Shown: positions 54,765-64,000 of the stretch, one piece after another | Layout: every line of letters begins with the position of its first letter | Position numbering within the stretch: the first letter of the stretch is position 1 | Source of the DNA: Eutreptiella sp. 'Long Island Sound 2002' | Taxonomy: Eukaryota > Euglenozoa > Euglenophyceae > Eutreptiales > Eutreptiaceae | Reading direction: 5' to 3' | Length of the DNA stretch: 64,000 nucleotides | Assembly (NCBI GenBank): GCA_964036045.1 | Contig: OZ038382.1 | Location: 132,122,556-132,186,555 of the forward strand | Translations under genes and position numbers: made by a program | Notes under the pieces: model-generated | What the model was told of the DNA's origin: nothing | The model's database searches: none | The model's input: the letters and a program-made list of their open reading frames with translations, nothing else

Positions 54765-57620
54765 TCACCTGTCAACGGTTGCTGCCACGGCTCCGGGTGA
54801 CGTTTGCCATGGTCCCCGATGCAGCCTGGCCTTCACAATGCAAGCACTAGAAAAACTTCTAGCGCTTCCAATTAGGGTTACTGGAACCCTCGCCCGAGCC
54901 CCCCACTGATCCTCCAACCCAATGGCGGTCTCATCGGGGAGATAGACCACCCATGCAGCTTGGGTGGTTCCCCCCTTTTCGGTTTCCCGCTCCACCTGCC
55001 GAAAGTTGCTACCCCCTGCAAGCCGCTTCTGATTGACGTCCGGGACCCAGAAGGCTTCAAAACTGCTGAGTCGGCCCATGGAGTCGGGCCAACAGAAGGT
55101 GAAAGGGGGGGTGCACTGGTCGGAGTCGACCAGAGCGAGGGGGAGATAGGGGACGGCCTTTTCCGGTTGCAGGAGCCACTGCGTCGGAATGCCCTTGCTG
55201 AGCGTCTCCTCCACCTCAGCCCTCGCCTTCTGAACGGGGACAGACCTCTTCGTCTGCCATTTCCCCCCCCCAAAACAACAAACTGGGACAGAGCTGCCCA
55301 ACAAAAACTTGGATCCCGAACGTCAAACTGCTGCCCCAAACCTGCTCTCTGCACCGGCAACGACCCCATAGGAATGAACTCTTTAAAAAAATTTGCCGTT
55401 GCAAACGTGCAACGGTACGGACCCCCATTGACACGAGCCCTCTTTGCCTTGGGCTCGTCAGGCTCAACGCCGCAGGGGGGGCTGACGGTTGAGCTCTTTC
55501 CCCAATGCTCAATCCGCGACTGCAGATCAGGCATCTTAGCCGGCGCCCTGTCCACCACCACCTGACAGATCTGCCTGATCCTCGGCGAATCCAAGCCTCC
55601 AGCTTCCCAGACCAGCAGAAACCAGCTGGACTTCCCCCTCAAATCATTGCTGCACTCAGCAATGACCGAGATGCAGTGGCCCATCCCTCCCCCAGTCCCT
55701 CCACCGCCGTCGACGAGCTTAATGGGATGACCATCAACCCTGCAAATAACATGCCCATACACCCTGTCCTTCACCCTCTCGTACACGGAATTGTCCTGGG
55801 TCTTGATGGTTTTTTTGCCAGGCGGAGCTACCAGGTGCTCCGCCCGCCATTCAGCCCACTCCAGCGTCGCCTCCCACCGGCTGTCGCCACCCATAGCCCT
55901 CTCTGCACGGACAAAAAATGTCTTCTCGCGGATACCACGCGCTGCAGCTTGGTATTCCGCATCATACCCCCTGAGGTCGATTCCGACCTGCCGCCACTGA
56001 CCCGTCTGGCCGTACACGTCCTTCCTATTCTGCACCGAAATCACCTCCCACTTACCACCCACAAACACCATTTCTACGACACCCCCAGGAGCAGCCCCCT
56101 GGAACTCGTAACAAAACCAGGGAGGCTAAACGCCTGCAAGTCGCGACGCAGCCGTGATGAAGTTGCCCCCAAAAGAATTCTGGTCACCCCATACCGTGGT
56201 CCACGGCGTGACGAACCTCTCCTTCCGCCACTTCCTCTTGAAACAACAGGTCTTGCTTTCAACATGTGTCAAGTGCGCTCCCCCCATCTCGGACCACAGC
56301 AGACGCACCCTGTCCTCCTTCCTGACAATAAACTGCCCCCCATCAACACGGGTCACGGTGGCCTGGCTGGGGTAGGTCACCTTAGAAGAAAAATACTGGC
56401 GACCCACCAGGGACCCGTCATCAACATACAGTTGCCCTGCAGGCAGGGCAGAGGCGCTGGGAAGAATGTTCTGGGTGGTTAGAACTGGCTGGTTGGAACC
56501 TTCTGCAGCAGGTTCATCAGGGTCAGCAGCATCAGCAGGTGGAGGCTAAGGGGGCAACGGGTAATCTACGCCATAGAACATGGCCAGCTCGGTAACCGCC
56601 TTCACCTCCCGCCGGGTGTAAACCCCTGGGGGTACCGTCATCCAGGTGGATGATCACGTCGCAATCCTCCAGGCGAGGGCGAGCGTTGATACAGCTCAGA
56701 ATATTCCCCCTTTTACCGCCGTCCACCCAAACTCCCCTCCCAGTCTTTGGATCTGCCCCCCATCCTTGATGCACAACACCTTATCCCCCCTACCCATCAG
56801 GCAATCCGGTGCCGTCCCTTCAATCCTTTCCCCCTTGTACTCCCCGAGGCAGGTGTCCGCCTCAATATCCACCTTCGTTCTCACCCCCTGGCCTTCCCCA
56901 ATCGTGGACTCCACGATCTGGAGGTGCTTCCCCATAACAAAATGCGGCCGCTCCACCACCGCCCGTTGCCCCTCCTCCCCCCCCCGCCCCCGTGTCCCTC
57001 ACTCGCCGTTTTGCCGTGTTTGGGCTTCTCGTTGTGACCCCCTCCGGTTGCTTGGCAACCCCCCCGCCCCCCGCTTCTGCCCCCTTCCGCCCACCCTCCG
57101 CCTCCGCAGTCTCGGTGTCCTTCTCCTTCCCCTTCTCCTCCTCCGTTTTCTTTGCCTCCTCCTCCTCCTCCTCCTCCTCCTCCATCAAGACGTCGGTCGG
57201 GGTGGGGGTGACCACCGGCGCCTGGGGCTGGGGGCTGGGCGAGCCTTCTCCAAGAAGCTGGCGTTCACGACTTGGGCTTGGGCTTCGCTCCTTCTCATGG
57301 GCCCACTTCTCCGCGGGCTCCTCTCCCCTTTCCCTCTTGCCGAGAACTGAATACAAACAGCAAGGATCAGAGTTAAATTCTCAAGAAGCACAGCAGCAGA
57401 AGAAAACACTTACGCATGCAATTACATACCAAGGGCTCTCACATCCCCTCGGTGCAGGTCCCAGGACGTCCTCCTCTTCTTCTCCCGCTGCGGCTTCTCC
57501 CTGTGCCCTGCCGTCCTCTACCAATCCTCCCCCTCGTCCGACTCCCACCCGCGCAGCAGCTCGGCCGCCAGGTCCTTCGTCGTCTCCGATAGTGGACTCG
57601 AAGGACCTATAGGTGCAGGG
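54765..57620 (-). pseudogene. SET-like-domain gene, copy A (longer 3' end)
   Basis: Read on the minus strand. Exon 1 (to 57430) carries AAELLRGWESDEGEDW and a TAG at about 57,519-57,521. An intron (57429-57347) leads to a Glu-rich, NLS-like region (57,340-57,050). A SET-like domain spans about 56,930-56,550: STIGEGQG, DIEADTCLGEYKGE, VWVDGGKRGN with CINA where SET usually has R-x-x-NH, and ELAMFYGVDY. SET enzymes methylate protein lysines; the altered motifs leave activity doubtful. An unrecognised ~550-residue region follows to 54,765. Frame changes at C runs (about 56,975-56,990; 56,754; 55,264) and near 56,635, and TAGs at 56,546 and 56,126, interrupt it. Either a pseudogene or a gene with homopolymer errors. 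Confidence 0.6.
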
Positions 57621-57763
57621 ATATGGTTTCGTTTAAGAGGCTCTTTGTGAATCAGTAATTAGGGGGTAGCCTATCGAGGTTGATCATCAGTGGTGTTGTG
57701 CAAACAGTGGCAAACCTGCTTCTGCCCCTTCACCCTCCGCTTCTGCTCCTTCTTCGCCCTCCT
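55438..57763. repeat. Tandem duplication, unit 1 (2,326 bp)
   Basis: Matches 57,764-60,089 at a constant offset of 2,326 bp. I noticed only a few single-base differences and no indel. The junction at 57,763/57,764 fuses two frames, with CC-rich microhomology at the breakpoints. Confidence 0.96.
57347..57429 (-). other. 83-bp spliceosomal intron, copy A
   Basis: Minus strand: donor GTATGT follows CCCTTG, and the acceptor is a pyrimidine-rich tract ending TTCAG. Splicing keeps one frame from exon 1 (RGDVRAL) into exon 2 (VLGKRERGEE). The identical intron in copy B is 59755-59673. Confidence 0.65.
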
Positions 57764-60089
57764 CCCTCTTTGCCTTGGGCTCGTCAGGCTCAACGCCGCA
57801 GGGGGGGCTGACGGTTGAGCTCTTTCCCCAATGCTCAATCCGCGACTGCAGATCAGGCATCTTAGCCGGCGCCCTGTCCACCACCACCTGACAGATCTGC
57901 CTGATCCTCGGCGAATCCAAGCCTCCAGCTTCCCAGACCAGCAGAAACCAGCTGGACTTCCCCCTCAAATCATTGCTGCACTCAGCAATGACCGAGATGC
58001 AGTGGCCCATCCCTCCCCCAGTCCCTCCACCGCCGTCGACGAGCTTAATGGGATGACCATCAACCCTGCAAATAACATGCCCATACACCCTGTCCTTCAC
58101 CCTCTCGTACACGGAATTGTCCTGGGTCCTGATGGTTTTTTTGCCAGGCGGAGCTACCAGGTGCTCCGCCCGCCATTCAGCCCACTCCAGCGTCGCCTCC
58201 CACCGGCTGTCGCCACCCATAGCCCTCTCTGCACGGACAAAAAATGTCTTCTCGCGGATACCACGCGCTGCAGCTTGGTATTCCGCATCATACCCCCTGA
58301 GGTCGATTCCGACCTGCCGCCACTGACCCGTCTGGCCGTACACGTCCTTCCTATTCTGCACCGAAATCACCTCCCACTTACCACCCACAAACACCATTTC
58401 TACGACACCCCCAGGAGCAGCCCCCTGGAACTCGTAACAAAACCAGGGAGGCTAAACGCCTGCAAGTCGCGACGCAGCCGTGATGAAGTTGCCCCCAAAA
58501 GAATTCTGGTCACCCCATACCGTGGTCCACGGCGTGACGAACCTCTCCTTCCGCCACTTCCTCTTGAAACAACAGGTCTTGCTTTCAACCTGTGTCAAGT
58601 GCGCTCCCCCCATCTCGGACCACAGCAGACGCACCCTGTCCTCCTTCCTGACAATAAACTGCCCCCCATCAACACGGGTCACGGTGGCCTGGCTGGGGTA
58701 GGTCACCTTAGAAGAAAAATACTGGCGACCCACCAGGGACCCGTCATCAACATACAGTTGCCCTGCAGGCAGGGCAGAGGCGCTGGGAAGAATGTTCTGG
58801 GTGGTTAGAACTGGCTGGTTGGAACCTTCTGCAGCAGGTTCATCAGGGTCAGCAGCATCAGCAGGTGGAGGCTAAGGGGGCAACGGGTAATCTACGCCAT
58901 AGAACATGGCCAGCTCGGTAACCGCCTTCACCTCCCGCCGGGTGTAAACCCCTGGGGGTACCGTCATCCAGGTGGATGATCACGTCGCAATCCTCCAGGC
59001 GAGGGCGAGCGTTGATACAGCTCAGAATATTCCCCCTTTTACCGCCGTCCACCCAAACTCCCCTCCCAGTCTTTGGATCTGCCCCCCATCCTTGATGCAC
59101 AACACCTTATCCCCCCTACCCATCAGGCAATCCGGTGCCGTCCCTTCAATCCTTTCCCCCTTGTACTCCCCGAGGCAGGTGTCCGCCTCAATATCCACCT
59201 TCGTTTTCACCCCCTGGCCTTCCCCAATCGTGGACTCCACGATCTGGAGGTGCTTCCCCATAACAAAATGCGGCCGCTCCACCACCGCCCGTTGCCCCTC
59301 CTCCCCCCCCCGCCCCCGTGTCCCTCACTCGCCGTTTTGCCGTGTTTGGGCTTCTCGTTGTGACCCCCTCCGGTTGCTTGGCAACCCCCCCGCCCCCCGC
59401 TTCTGCCCCCTTCCGCCCACCCTCCGCCTCCGCAGTCTCGGTGTCCTTCTCCTTCCCCTTCTCCTCCTCCGTTTTCTTTGCCTCCTCCTCCTCCTCCTCC
59501 TCCTCCTCCATCAAGACGTCGGTCGGGGTGGGGGTGACCACCGGCGCCTGGGGCTGGGGGCTGGGCGAGCCTTCTCCAAGAAGCTGGCGTTCACGACTTG
59601 GGCTTGGGCTTCGCTCCTTCTCATGGGCCCACTTCTCCGCGGGCTCCTCTCCCCTTTCCCTCTTGCCGAGAACTGAATACAAACAGCAAGGATCAGAGTT
59701 AAATTCTCAAGAAGCACAGCAGCAGAAGAAAACACTTACGCATGCAATTACATACCAAGGGCTCTCACATCCCCTCGGTGCAGGTCCCAGGACGTCCTCC
59801 TCTTCTTCTCCCGCTGCGGCTTCTCCCTGTGCCCTGCCGTCCTCTACCAATCCTCCCCCTCGTCCGACTCCCACCCGCGCAGCAGCTCGGCCGCCAGGTC
59901 CTTCGTCGTCTCCGATAGTGGACTCGAAGGACCTATAGGTGCAGGGATATGGTTTCGTTTAAGAGGCTCTTTGTGAATCAGTAATTAGGGGGTAGCCTAT
60001 CGAGGTTGATCATCAGTGGTGTTGTGCAAACAGTGGCAAACCTGCTTCTGCCCCTTCACCCTCCGCTTCTGCTCCTTCTTCGCCCTCCT
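57764..60089. repeat. Tandem duplication, unit 2 (2,326 bp)
   Basis: Second unit of the tandem pair; the breakpoint is at about 60,089-60,091, after which the sequence leaves the unit. Confidence 0.96.
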
Positions 60090-60216
60090 CCGCTGCTTCC
60101 TCCACTTTGGCTTCCGCTGCACCTGGATCAGAGGATGTTCGTTCTATTGCAAGGACCAGCCTAGCAATGTCGTGCATCAGGGGCGGTAAATCAATGGTCA
60201 GGGGGTGGCCTATCAA
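57764..60216 (-). pseudogene. SET-like-domain gene, copy B (3'-truncated, complete 5' side)
   Basis: Same organisation as copy A: an upstream acidic exon-like stretch at 60,216-60,013 (IERTSSDPGAAEAK ... LFAQHH), exon 1, intron at 59755-59673, Glu-rich region, SET-like domain and the following region. The coding text ends at the tandem junction (57,764), where it reads out of frame context into the acidic stretch belonging to copy A. It shares copy A's TAG codons and frame changes, so those existed before the duplication or arise from the same base-calling problem. Confidence 0.55.
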
Positions 60217-60415
60217 CTTCCTGCATCAGAGGCCCCCGGTAAATCAATAATCAGGGGGTAGCCTATCAAGTTCGTGCATCAGAGGCCCCTGGCAAACCAA
60301 TAGTCAGAGGGGAGGCTATCAAGTTCGTGCATCAGAGGCCCCCGGTAAGTCAATAGTCAGGGGGTAGCCTATCAAGTTCGTGCATCAGAGGCCTTGGGTA
60401 AACCAATAGTAAAGA
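60184..60415. repeat. 53-bp tandem repeat, about 4.3 copies
   Basis: The phrase GGTAAATCAATAGTCAGGGGG recurs near 60184, 60237, 60290, 60344 and 60397, each followed by CTATCAAGTTCGTGCATCAGAGGCC. Degenerate single copies lie in the tandem units near 57,660 and 59,985. Confidence 0.88.
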
Positions 60416-61450
60416 AAGTCCCTACCAGGACCGGCCCCTGCTGTACCCCTTCCACCATTTCCTGTCACTCCTATGGTCTTGCTTCTCACCAGGTTCTGCA
60501 TGATCTTGCCCTATCCTGCACAATTTCCGGCAAAAAATAGTAAAATATGGCCCCTTCACACAAATCCCGATCCCTTGCAATGACCAACTCCCAAGTACAA
60601 TAGCTTCAATCCAAAAAATCTACACTGAGGGCTTCCAAGGGTGTTTGAGTTCCCGCGTTGACACTCAACAACTCCTTTCAACACGCCGGTCGTCTCACGG
60701 TGCACACGGAGACAAGGGCGTTGGGCATGTACATAGAATTGCACCAAAATCGATAAAGAAGCCCGAAAAAAAAAGACACTCAGAAAGTCGCATTAAAATA
60801 TTCGGTTGCATGGTTCAAGAGTTATATATCACTTTTTACCCTCTTGACCATTATCCCTTGCTACACCGGGCATATGTATACATCAAAGGCGCTTGACGCT
60901 TCCTAAATTAAGTTGAGACCAAGGCGATTGCAGCCCATATCTCAAAATTGTAACTCCTCGTCAAAGTGGCCTCACGAATCAATTTTGTTTCGCCTATATC
61001 TCCAAGAAAAATGAAGGAGACAACAAAAGGAAGGTTGATTCGTGATCGGGGAAAAATGTAGAACCACCCGAAATGCATCATATAAAGTGCGGCAACCTCG
61101 AAGTCGAAAATCCGATTCTGAATGTCTGAAAAATCGGATTAATTTTGCGAGTGTATAACATGAAAATTGCGGAAGCAACAAACCCTTTACTGATGAAATC
61201 TGACCCTTCATCGGGGTTTCCGCTAAAATATCTGGAAATAACAGTTAACCAATCGGTTACCGCAAAATCGCGAGCCAACTGACAGTCGCCGATACATTGA
61301 CAATCAGAACGGATAGCTGAAAAATTACGGAAACATTATGCTAAAAAAACCCTGTTGATTCCTGATATTCTGATATACAAATCTCAGCCGGCGGCTCCTC
61401 GGTATTGAATATGGCCGCTCATAGCTGGAATGGCCAAGCCTATCACACTA
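60416..61450. other. AT-richer spacer, no gene recognised
   Basis: Composition is unlike the GC-rich flanks. No ORF above about 80 codons with credible composition, no RNA gene seen. It might belong to the 3' LTR or flank of the minus-strand gypsy element, but only one copy is present. Confidence 0.4.
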
Positions 61451-61967
61451 TCACATCAGGTTAGGTCAGGTGCATGGGAGAGTATGATATCAGCCAATGG
61501 CGGCTTGCCGTCCCATAGATACACACCCCAAGTGACCCAAAGATGGCCACGTGGGTCCGAACCGGCTTCACCCCCCTTCTCAGAGCGTTGTATCCGCTCG
61601 GAAGTCATTGAAGAGAGGACAGGAGGACCCCAATGGGCTCCAACCCCCCCCCCCTCCCATGTCCCAAGGACACATGGAGGCCCGACATACGGCGTAGGCG
61701 TCCCCCATTCCCCAAGGGAGGGTTGAGGACACTCATAATCGGTGCCCTCCGCCATATCTGGTCTCCTCTTGATCTACAACATGGACCAAGGGGATCAAAG
61801 ATAGAGAAACCTCGTCGACCGATCTAAAGACGTATACCCCAGTGAAAAATATATGTGGAGACCGAGTGAAGGGGGTATATGGCCAATCAAGGCTCAAGAA
61901 TCCCCGGATGAACGCCCTCACCCGTCTCCCAAGCACAACGACAAAGATAAATGCCAAGGGGGATCCA
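61451..61967 (-). other. 3' untranslated end of the minus-strand gypsy element
   Basis: Lies downstream of the pol stop. A minus-strand purine run (GGGAGGGGGGGGGG, about 61,647-61,660) is a candidate polypurine tract, which would put the 3' LTR to its left. The LTR cannot be delimited because its partner lies beyond the window. Confidence 0.35.
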
Positions 61968-64000
61968 TTACGGTGCTGCTGCAGCCACCAAATGGACCAA
62001 CACGTCCTTGACATCCAAGGAAATGTTCTTTTTCCTCAGATATTCCATCCAGATCGTGGTATACCTCGGCACAAAACTGCTCGGAGGCTCCCAGGAATCC
62101 CTGGATGCGGCGAATCCCTTCCAACAGACTTTATATAGCCTCCCCCCAGGCGTCCCCGGGTCCGGCTTGTCCATCAGGATCCTCTCGGCGGTGAAGTCGT
62201 CGTCCTCACCCTTGTCATCCGAGTCCAAATCGCCGGCTGTGAACTCGAAGGTGACGGGACGTCTGCTGGGGTCTGGTGCTCGGGGACGAAGCTGGGTATG
62301 GTCGCGGTCCAGGATCTTGTTATCCCCCACACGAACCGCATACACATCCTGCCCGTCCTTCCAAACGATTACCCCCGGCACATACCAAGACGCCTGCTGA
62401 TGCCTGGACAGGACATCCTTGTGGTGCCGCTCCACCCACACGGTGTCTCTGAGAGCATATTTCTGGACCTTTCCCTGCTTGAAGTACTTGGCCCTCTTAT
62501 CATGCTCGCCCTGAAGTGCTTTGCTAACCTTGGCCGCCGTGTCGTCCGCCTCAGCCATCATAGCACCCGCATCCCGGGCCACTTTGCCATGGTTCAACCA
62601 CGGGAGAGTGGCTGACACTCGATCCCGTAGGAACAGGATGCGATGGGGCGACAGTCCAGTGGGCCCCGGAAGGTCGTGGTACGCCTGGACTACTCTCCAC
62701 AGCAAATTATACCAATTCCGGCCCGGTTCGTCAATGTGCAGCTGGCGGAACGTTTCGAACATCTGCCGCCCGGCCACCTCAGCCCGGCCATTCGACCGGC
62801 TGTGGTACGCCACGGTCTTGGCGTGCTGAATCCCCATGTGCTTGCACATCGTTTTGAACCACGTCCCCACAAATTGACTGCTCTGATCGCTGCAGATGAC
62901 AGCTGGGACATCAAAAATCGTCAGCCAATGCCTGATCATGGCGTTAGCGACGGTCTTGGCCTGCAGACCCACTCCATGCTTGTCCTTCTTGTCCTTCTTC
63001 TTGGACTTCTTGCCAGGGTCCGCCACAATATACCCGCTGTGCCTATTCACCGACAGGATGACACAGTCGTAGGTCTCTCCTTCCACGGTGACCTCAGGCA
63101 TGGCGAACACATCCATGGCCACGGACCGAATAAGGGCCTCTGTTATAGCCGTGTACACCGGATTGCCCGCGGTGGAGTGGTTGGGGCTCTTGGTGGCCCC
63201 ACACACGGCACAGTCGCTGCAGTACTTGTCCAGGATGGCGTAGTACCCCGATGGGAACTTGAAGCGCCACTCCAGGTCCTGCTGCATCTTGTCCCGACCA
63301 GGATGCATGAGCTGGGTGTTATGCCAGTGGTCAATGAGCTCTTCCATTCGGTTCTCAGGGACCAATAGCTTGTCCTTGAGGAATAATTTATCCCCATCCT
63401 CGGTCAAGCCCTCAGGCCATTCGTCGTCCGACGGGGCGCTCACGGCATTCCAATACCTGCTCCAGTGCTCGGATGCCACATGGTCATCCGACCAGTCTTC
63501 TGTGAGCACCGACCTGACTAGCTCTACAGGGGCCACCATCCATTGCTCGAGGGTTTCCTCTCGAATAGCTTGGACTCGGGCGCCCCGGAACTTGGCCAGG
63601 TCTGTACGGTTTGCCATCACCACAAAGCACTTGACCCCCTCTTGCTCCATGGCCTTCTCCATCTCGCTGATGCGCTTGGCCTCCTCGGTCTCCTCGGCGT
63701 CCCCATGGCTGGATATGTCCATCCATGCCTTGCCCGCGGGGTAGGCCCATCGACTGAGGCAATCCGCCACAGTGTTGTCCTTCCCCTGGACGTATACCAC
63801 GCTGAGGTTGAACTTGGCGAACCTCTTGTGCCACCGGGCCCTCCTTGCCGCCGGTCCCGAGGGGGTGTCGACGTGCTCCTTGTGCCAGCTCTGTAAGGAC
63901 TGATGGTCCGTGCTAACCACCACTGATTGTAAGCCGATGTGGCCAGACCATTTCCTGAGCGCACAAACAATGGCGTACGTCTCCTTGTCCCTCGCGGTCC
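61968..64000 (-). CDS. pol: Second Ty3/gypsy Pol, RNase H-integrase-chromodomain part (5' end beyond window)
   Basis: Minus-strand frame open from the right edge to TAA 61968-61970, so the first listed Met (63923) is internal. In order: the end of RNase H (KETYAIVCALRKW, STDHQS, then GKDNTVADCLSRW); the integrase zinc region (H ... H, then CSDCAVC); the catalytic core with Asp in AMDVF, Asp in CSDQSSQF and Glu in NGRAEVAGR (35 residues between the last two); GPTGLSPHRILF; and a C-terminal chromodomain (ERILMDKP ... YKVCWKGF ... WEPPSSF). A lysine-rich insert (KKSKKKDKKDK, about 62,975-63,015) sits inside the integrase core. No stops occur in ~675 codons, so this copy may be young. It differs from the 7.3-kb element and is a separate family. 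Confidence 0.95.
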   Translation of the reverse strand, partial: TARDKETYAIVCALRKWSGHIGLQSVVVSTDHQSLQSWHKEHVDTPSGPAARRARWHKRFAKFNLSVVYVQGKDNTVADCLSRWAYPAGKAWMDISSHGDAEETEEAKRISEMEKAMEQEGVKCFVVMANRTDLAKFRGARVQAIREETLEQWMVAPVELVRSVLTEDWSDDHVASEHWSRYWNAVSAPSDDEWPEGLTEDGDKLFLKDKLLVPENRMEELIDHWHNTQLMHPGRDKMQQDLEWRFKFPSGYYAILDKYCSDCAVCGATKSPNHSTAGNPVYTAITEALIRSVAMDVFAMPEVTVEGETYDCVILSVNRHSGYIVADPGKKSKKKDKKDKHGVGLQAKTVANAMIRHWLTIFDVPAVICSDQSSQFVGTWFKTMCKHMGIQHAKTVAYHSRSNGRAEVAGRQMFETFRQLHIDEPGRNWYNLLWRVVQAYHDLPGPTGLSPHRILFLRDRVSATLPWLNHGKVARDAGAMMAEADDTAAKVSKALQGEHDKRAKYFKQGKVQKYALRDTVWVERHHKDVLSRHQQASWYVPGVIVWKDGQDVYAVRVGDNKILDRDHTQLRPRAPDPSRRPVTFEFTAGDLDSDDKGEDDDFTAERILMDKPDPGTPGGRLYKVCWKGFAASRDSWEPPSSFVPRYTTIWMEYLRKKNISLDVKDVLVHLVAAAAP

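Noticed and set aside
60416-61967. LTR of the minus-strand gypsy element
   Set aside because: A candidate polypurine tract is visible, but without the partner LTR in the window no boundary can be supported.

Overview
The window looks like nuclear DNA from a large, repeat-rich eukaryotic genome, most likely a green-lineage organism (an alga or charophyte-like lineage), but the species cannot be fixed from the sequence. Pointers are canonical GT-AG introns of about 80-120 bp, a chromodomain Ty3/gypsy element, a MULE-type SWIM zinc-finger fragment, a hAT element with an 8-bp target duplication, and purine-rich (GC-rich) LINE ORFs. Kilobase-scale (TA)n tracts and several minisatellites complete the picture. 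I found no prokaryotic operons, rRNA, tRNA genes or CRISPR array. Nearly everything recognisable is mobile or tandemly repeated DNA.

Layout. 0-1.4 kb: an unrecognised long ORF on the minus strand that runs off the left edge. 1.4-7.3 kb: G-rich spacer with twin hairpins, a 1.1-kb TA tract, a 162-bp repeat and a 378-bp satellite. 7,299-18,063: a complete Ty3/gypsy element with identical 532-bp LTRs and a GCCTG target duplication, inserted into the 378-bp satellite. Its gag opens inside the 5' LTR, carries three in-frame stops, and its pol has a Dam-like adenine-methyltransferase domain between protease and reverse transcriptase. 18.1-21.1 kb: satellite remnant, TA tract and a degenerate ~1-kb duplication. 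21.1-23.1 kb: 21-bp, ~125-bp and ~65-bp repeat arrays leading into a LINE.

23.8-35.6 kb: a large LINE. ORF1 starts with three OTU-protease-like domains, of which only the third keeps the catalytic Cys and His. ORF2 has an APE endonuclease, a YVDD reverse transcriptase, RNase H and a terminal zinc knuckle. ORF2 is split by a 1,230-bp non-autonomous hAT element and also carries two stops and a frameshift. 35.7-38.6 kb: the same ~125-bp monomers recur and precede another low-complexity ORF, probably the head of a second related element. 39.5-45.8 kb: a small gene candidate, an 82-bp minisatellite with 492-bp higher-order structure, a duplicated TATA-containing unit and a second 21-bp array. 45.9-54.4 kb: a 1.5-kb duplicated intron-containing gene (two copies 6.81 kb apart), MULE transposase fragments and simple-sequence spacers. 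54.8-60.2 kb: a broken minus-strand gene with a SET-like domain, within a 2,326-bp tandem duplication. 62.0-64.0 kb: the RNase H-integrase-chromodomain end of a second Ty3/gypsy element on the minus strand.

The genes do not form a pathway. The shared theme is retroelements carrying chromatin-, DNA- or ubiquitin-related domains (Dam-like methylase, chromodomain, OTU, SET-like) nested in one another. All calls rest on reading translations and repeats by eye; no database search was possible.
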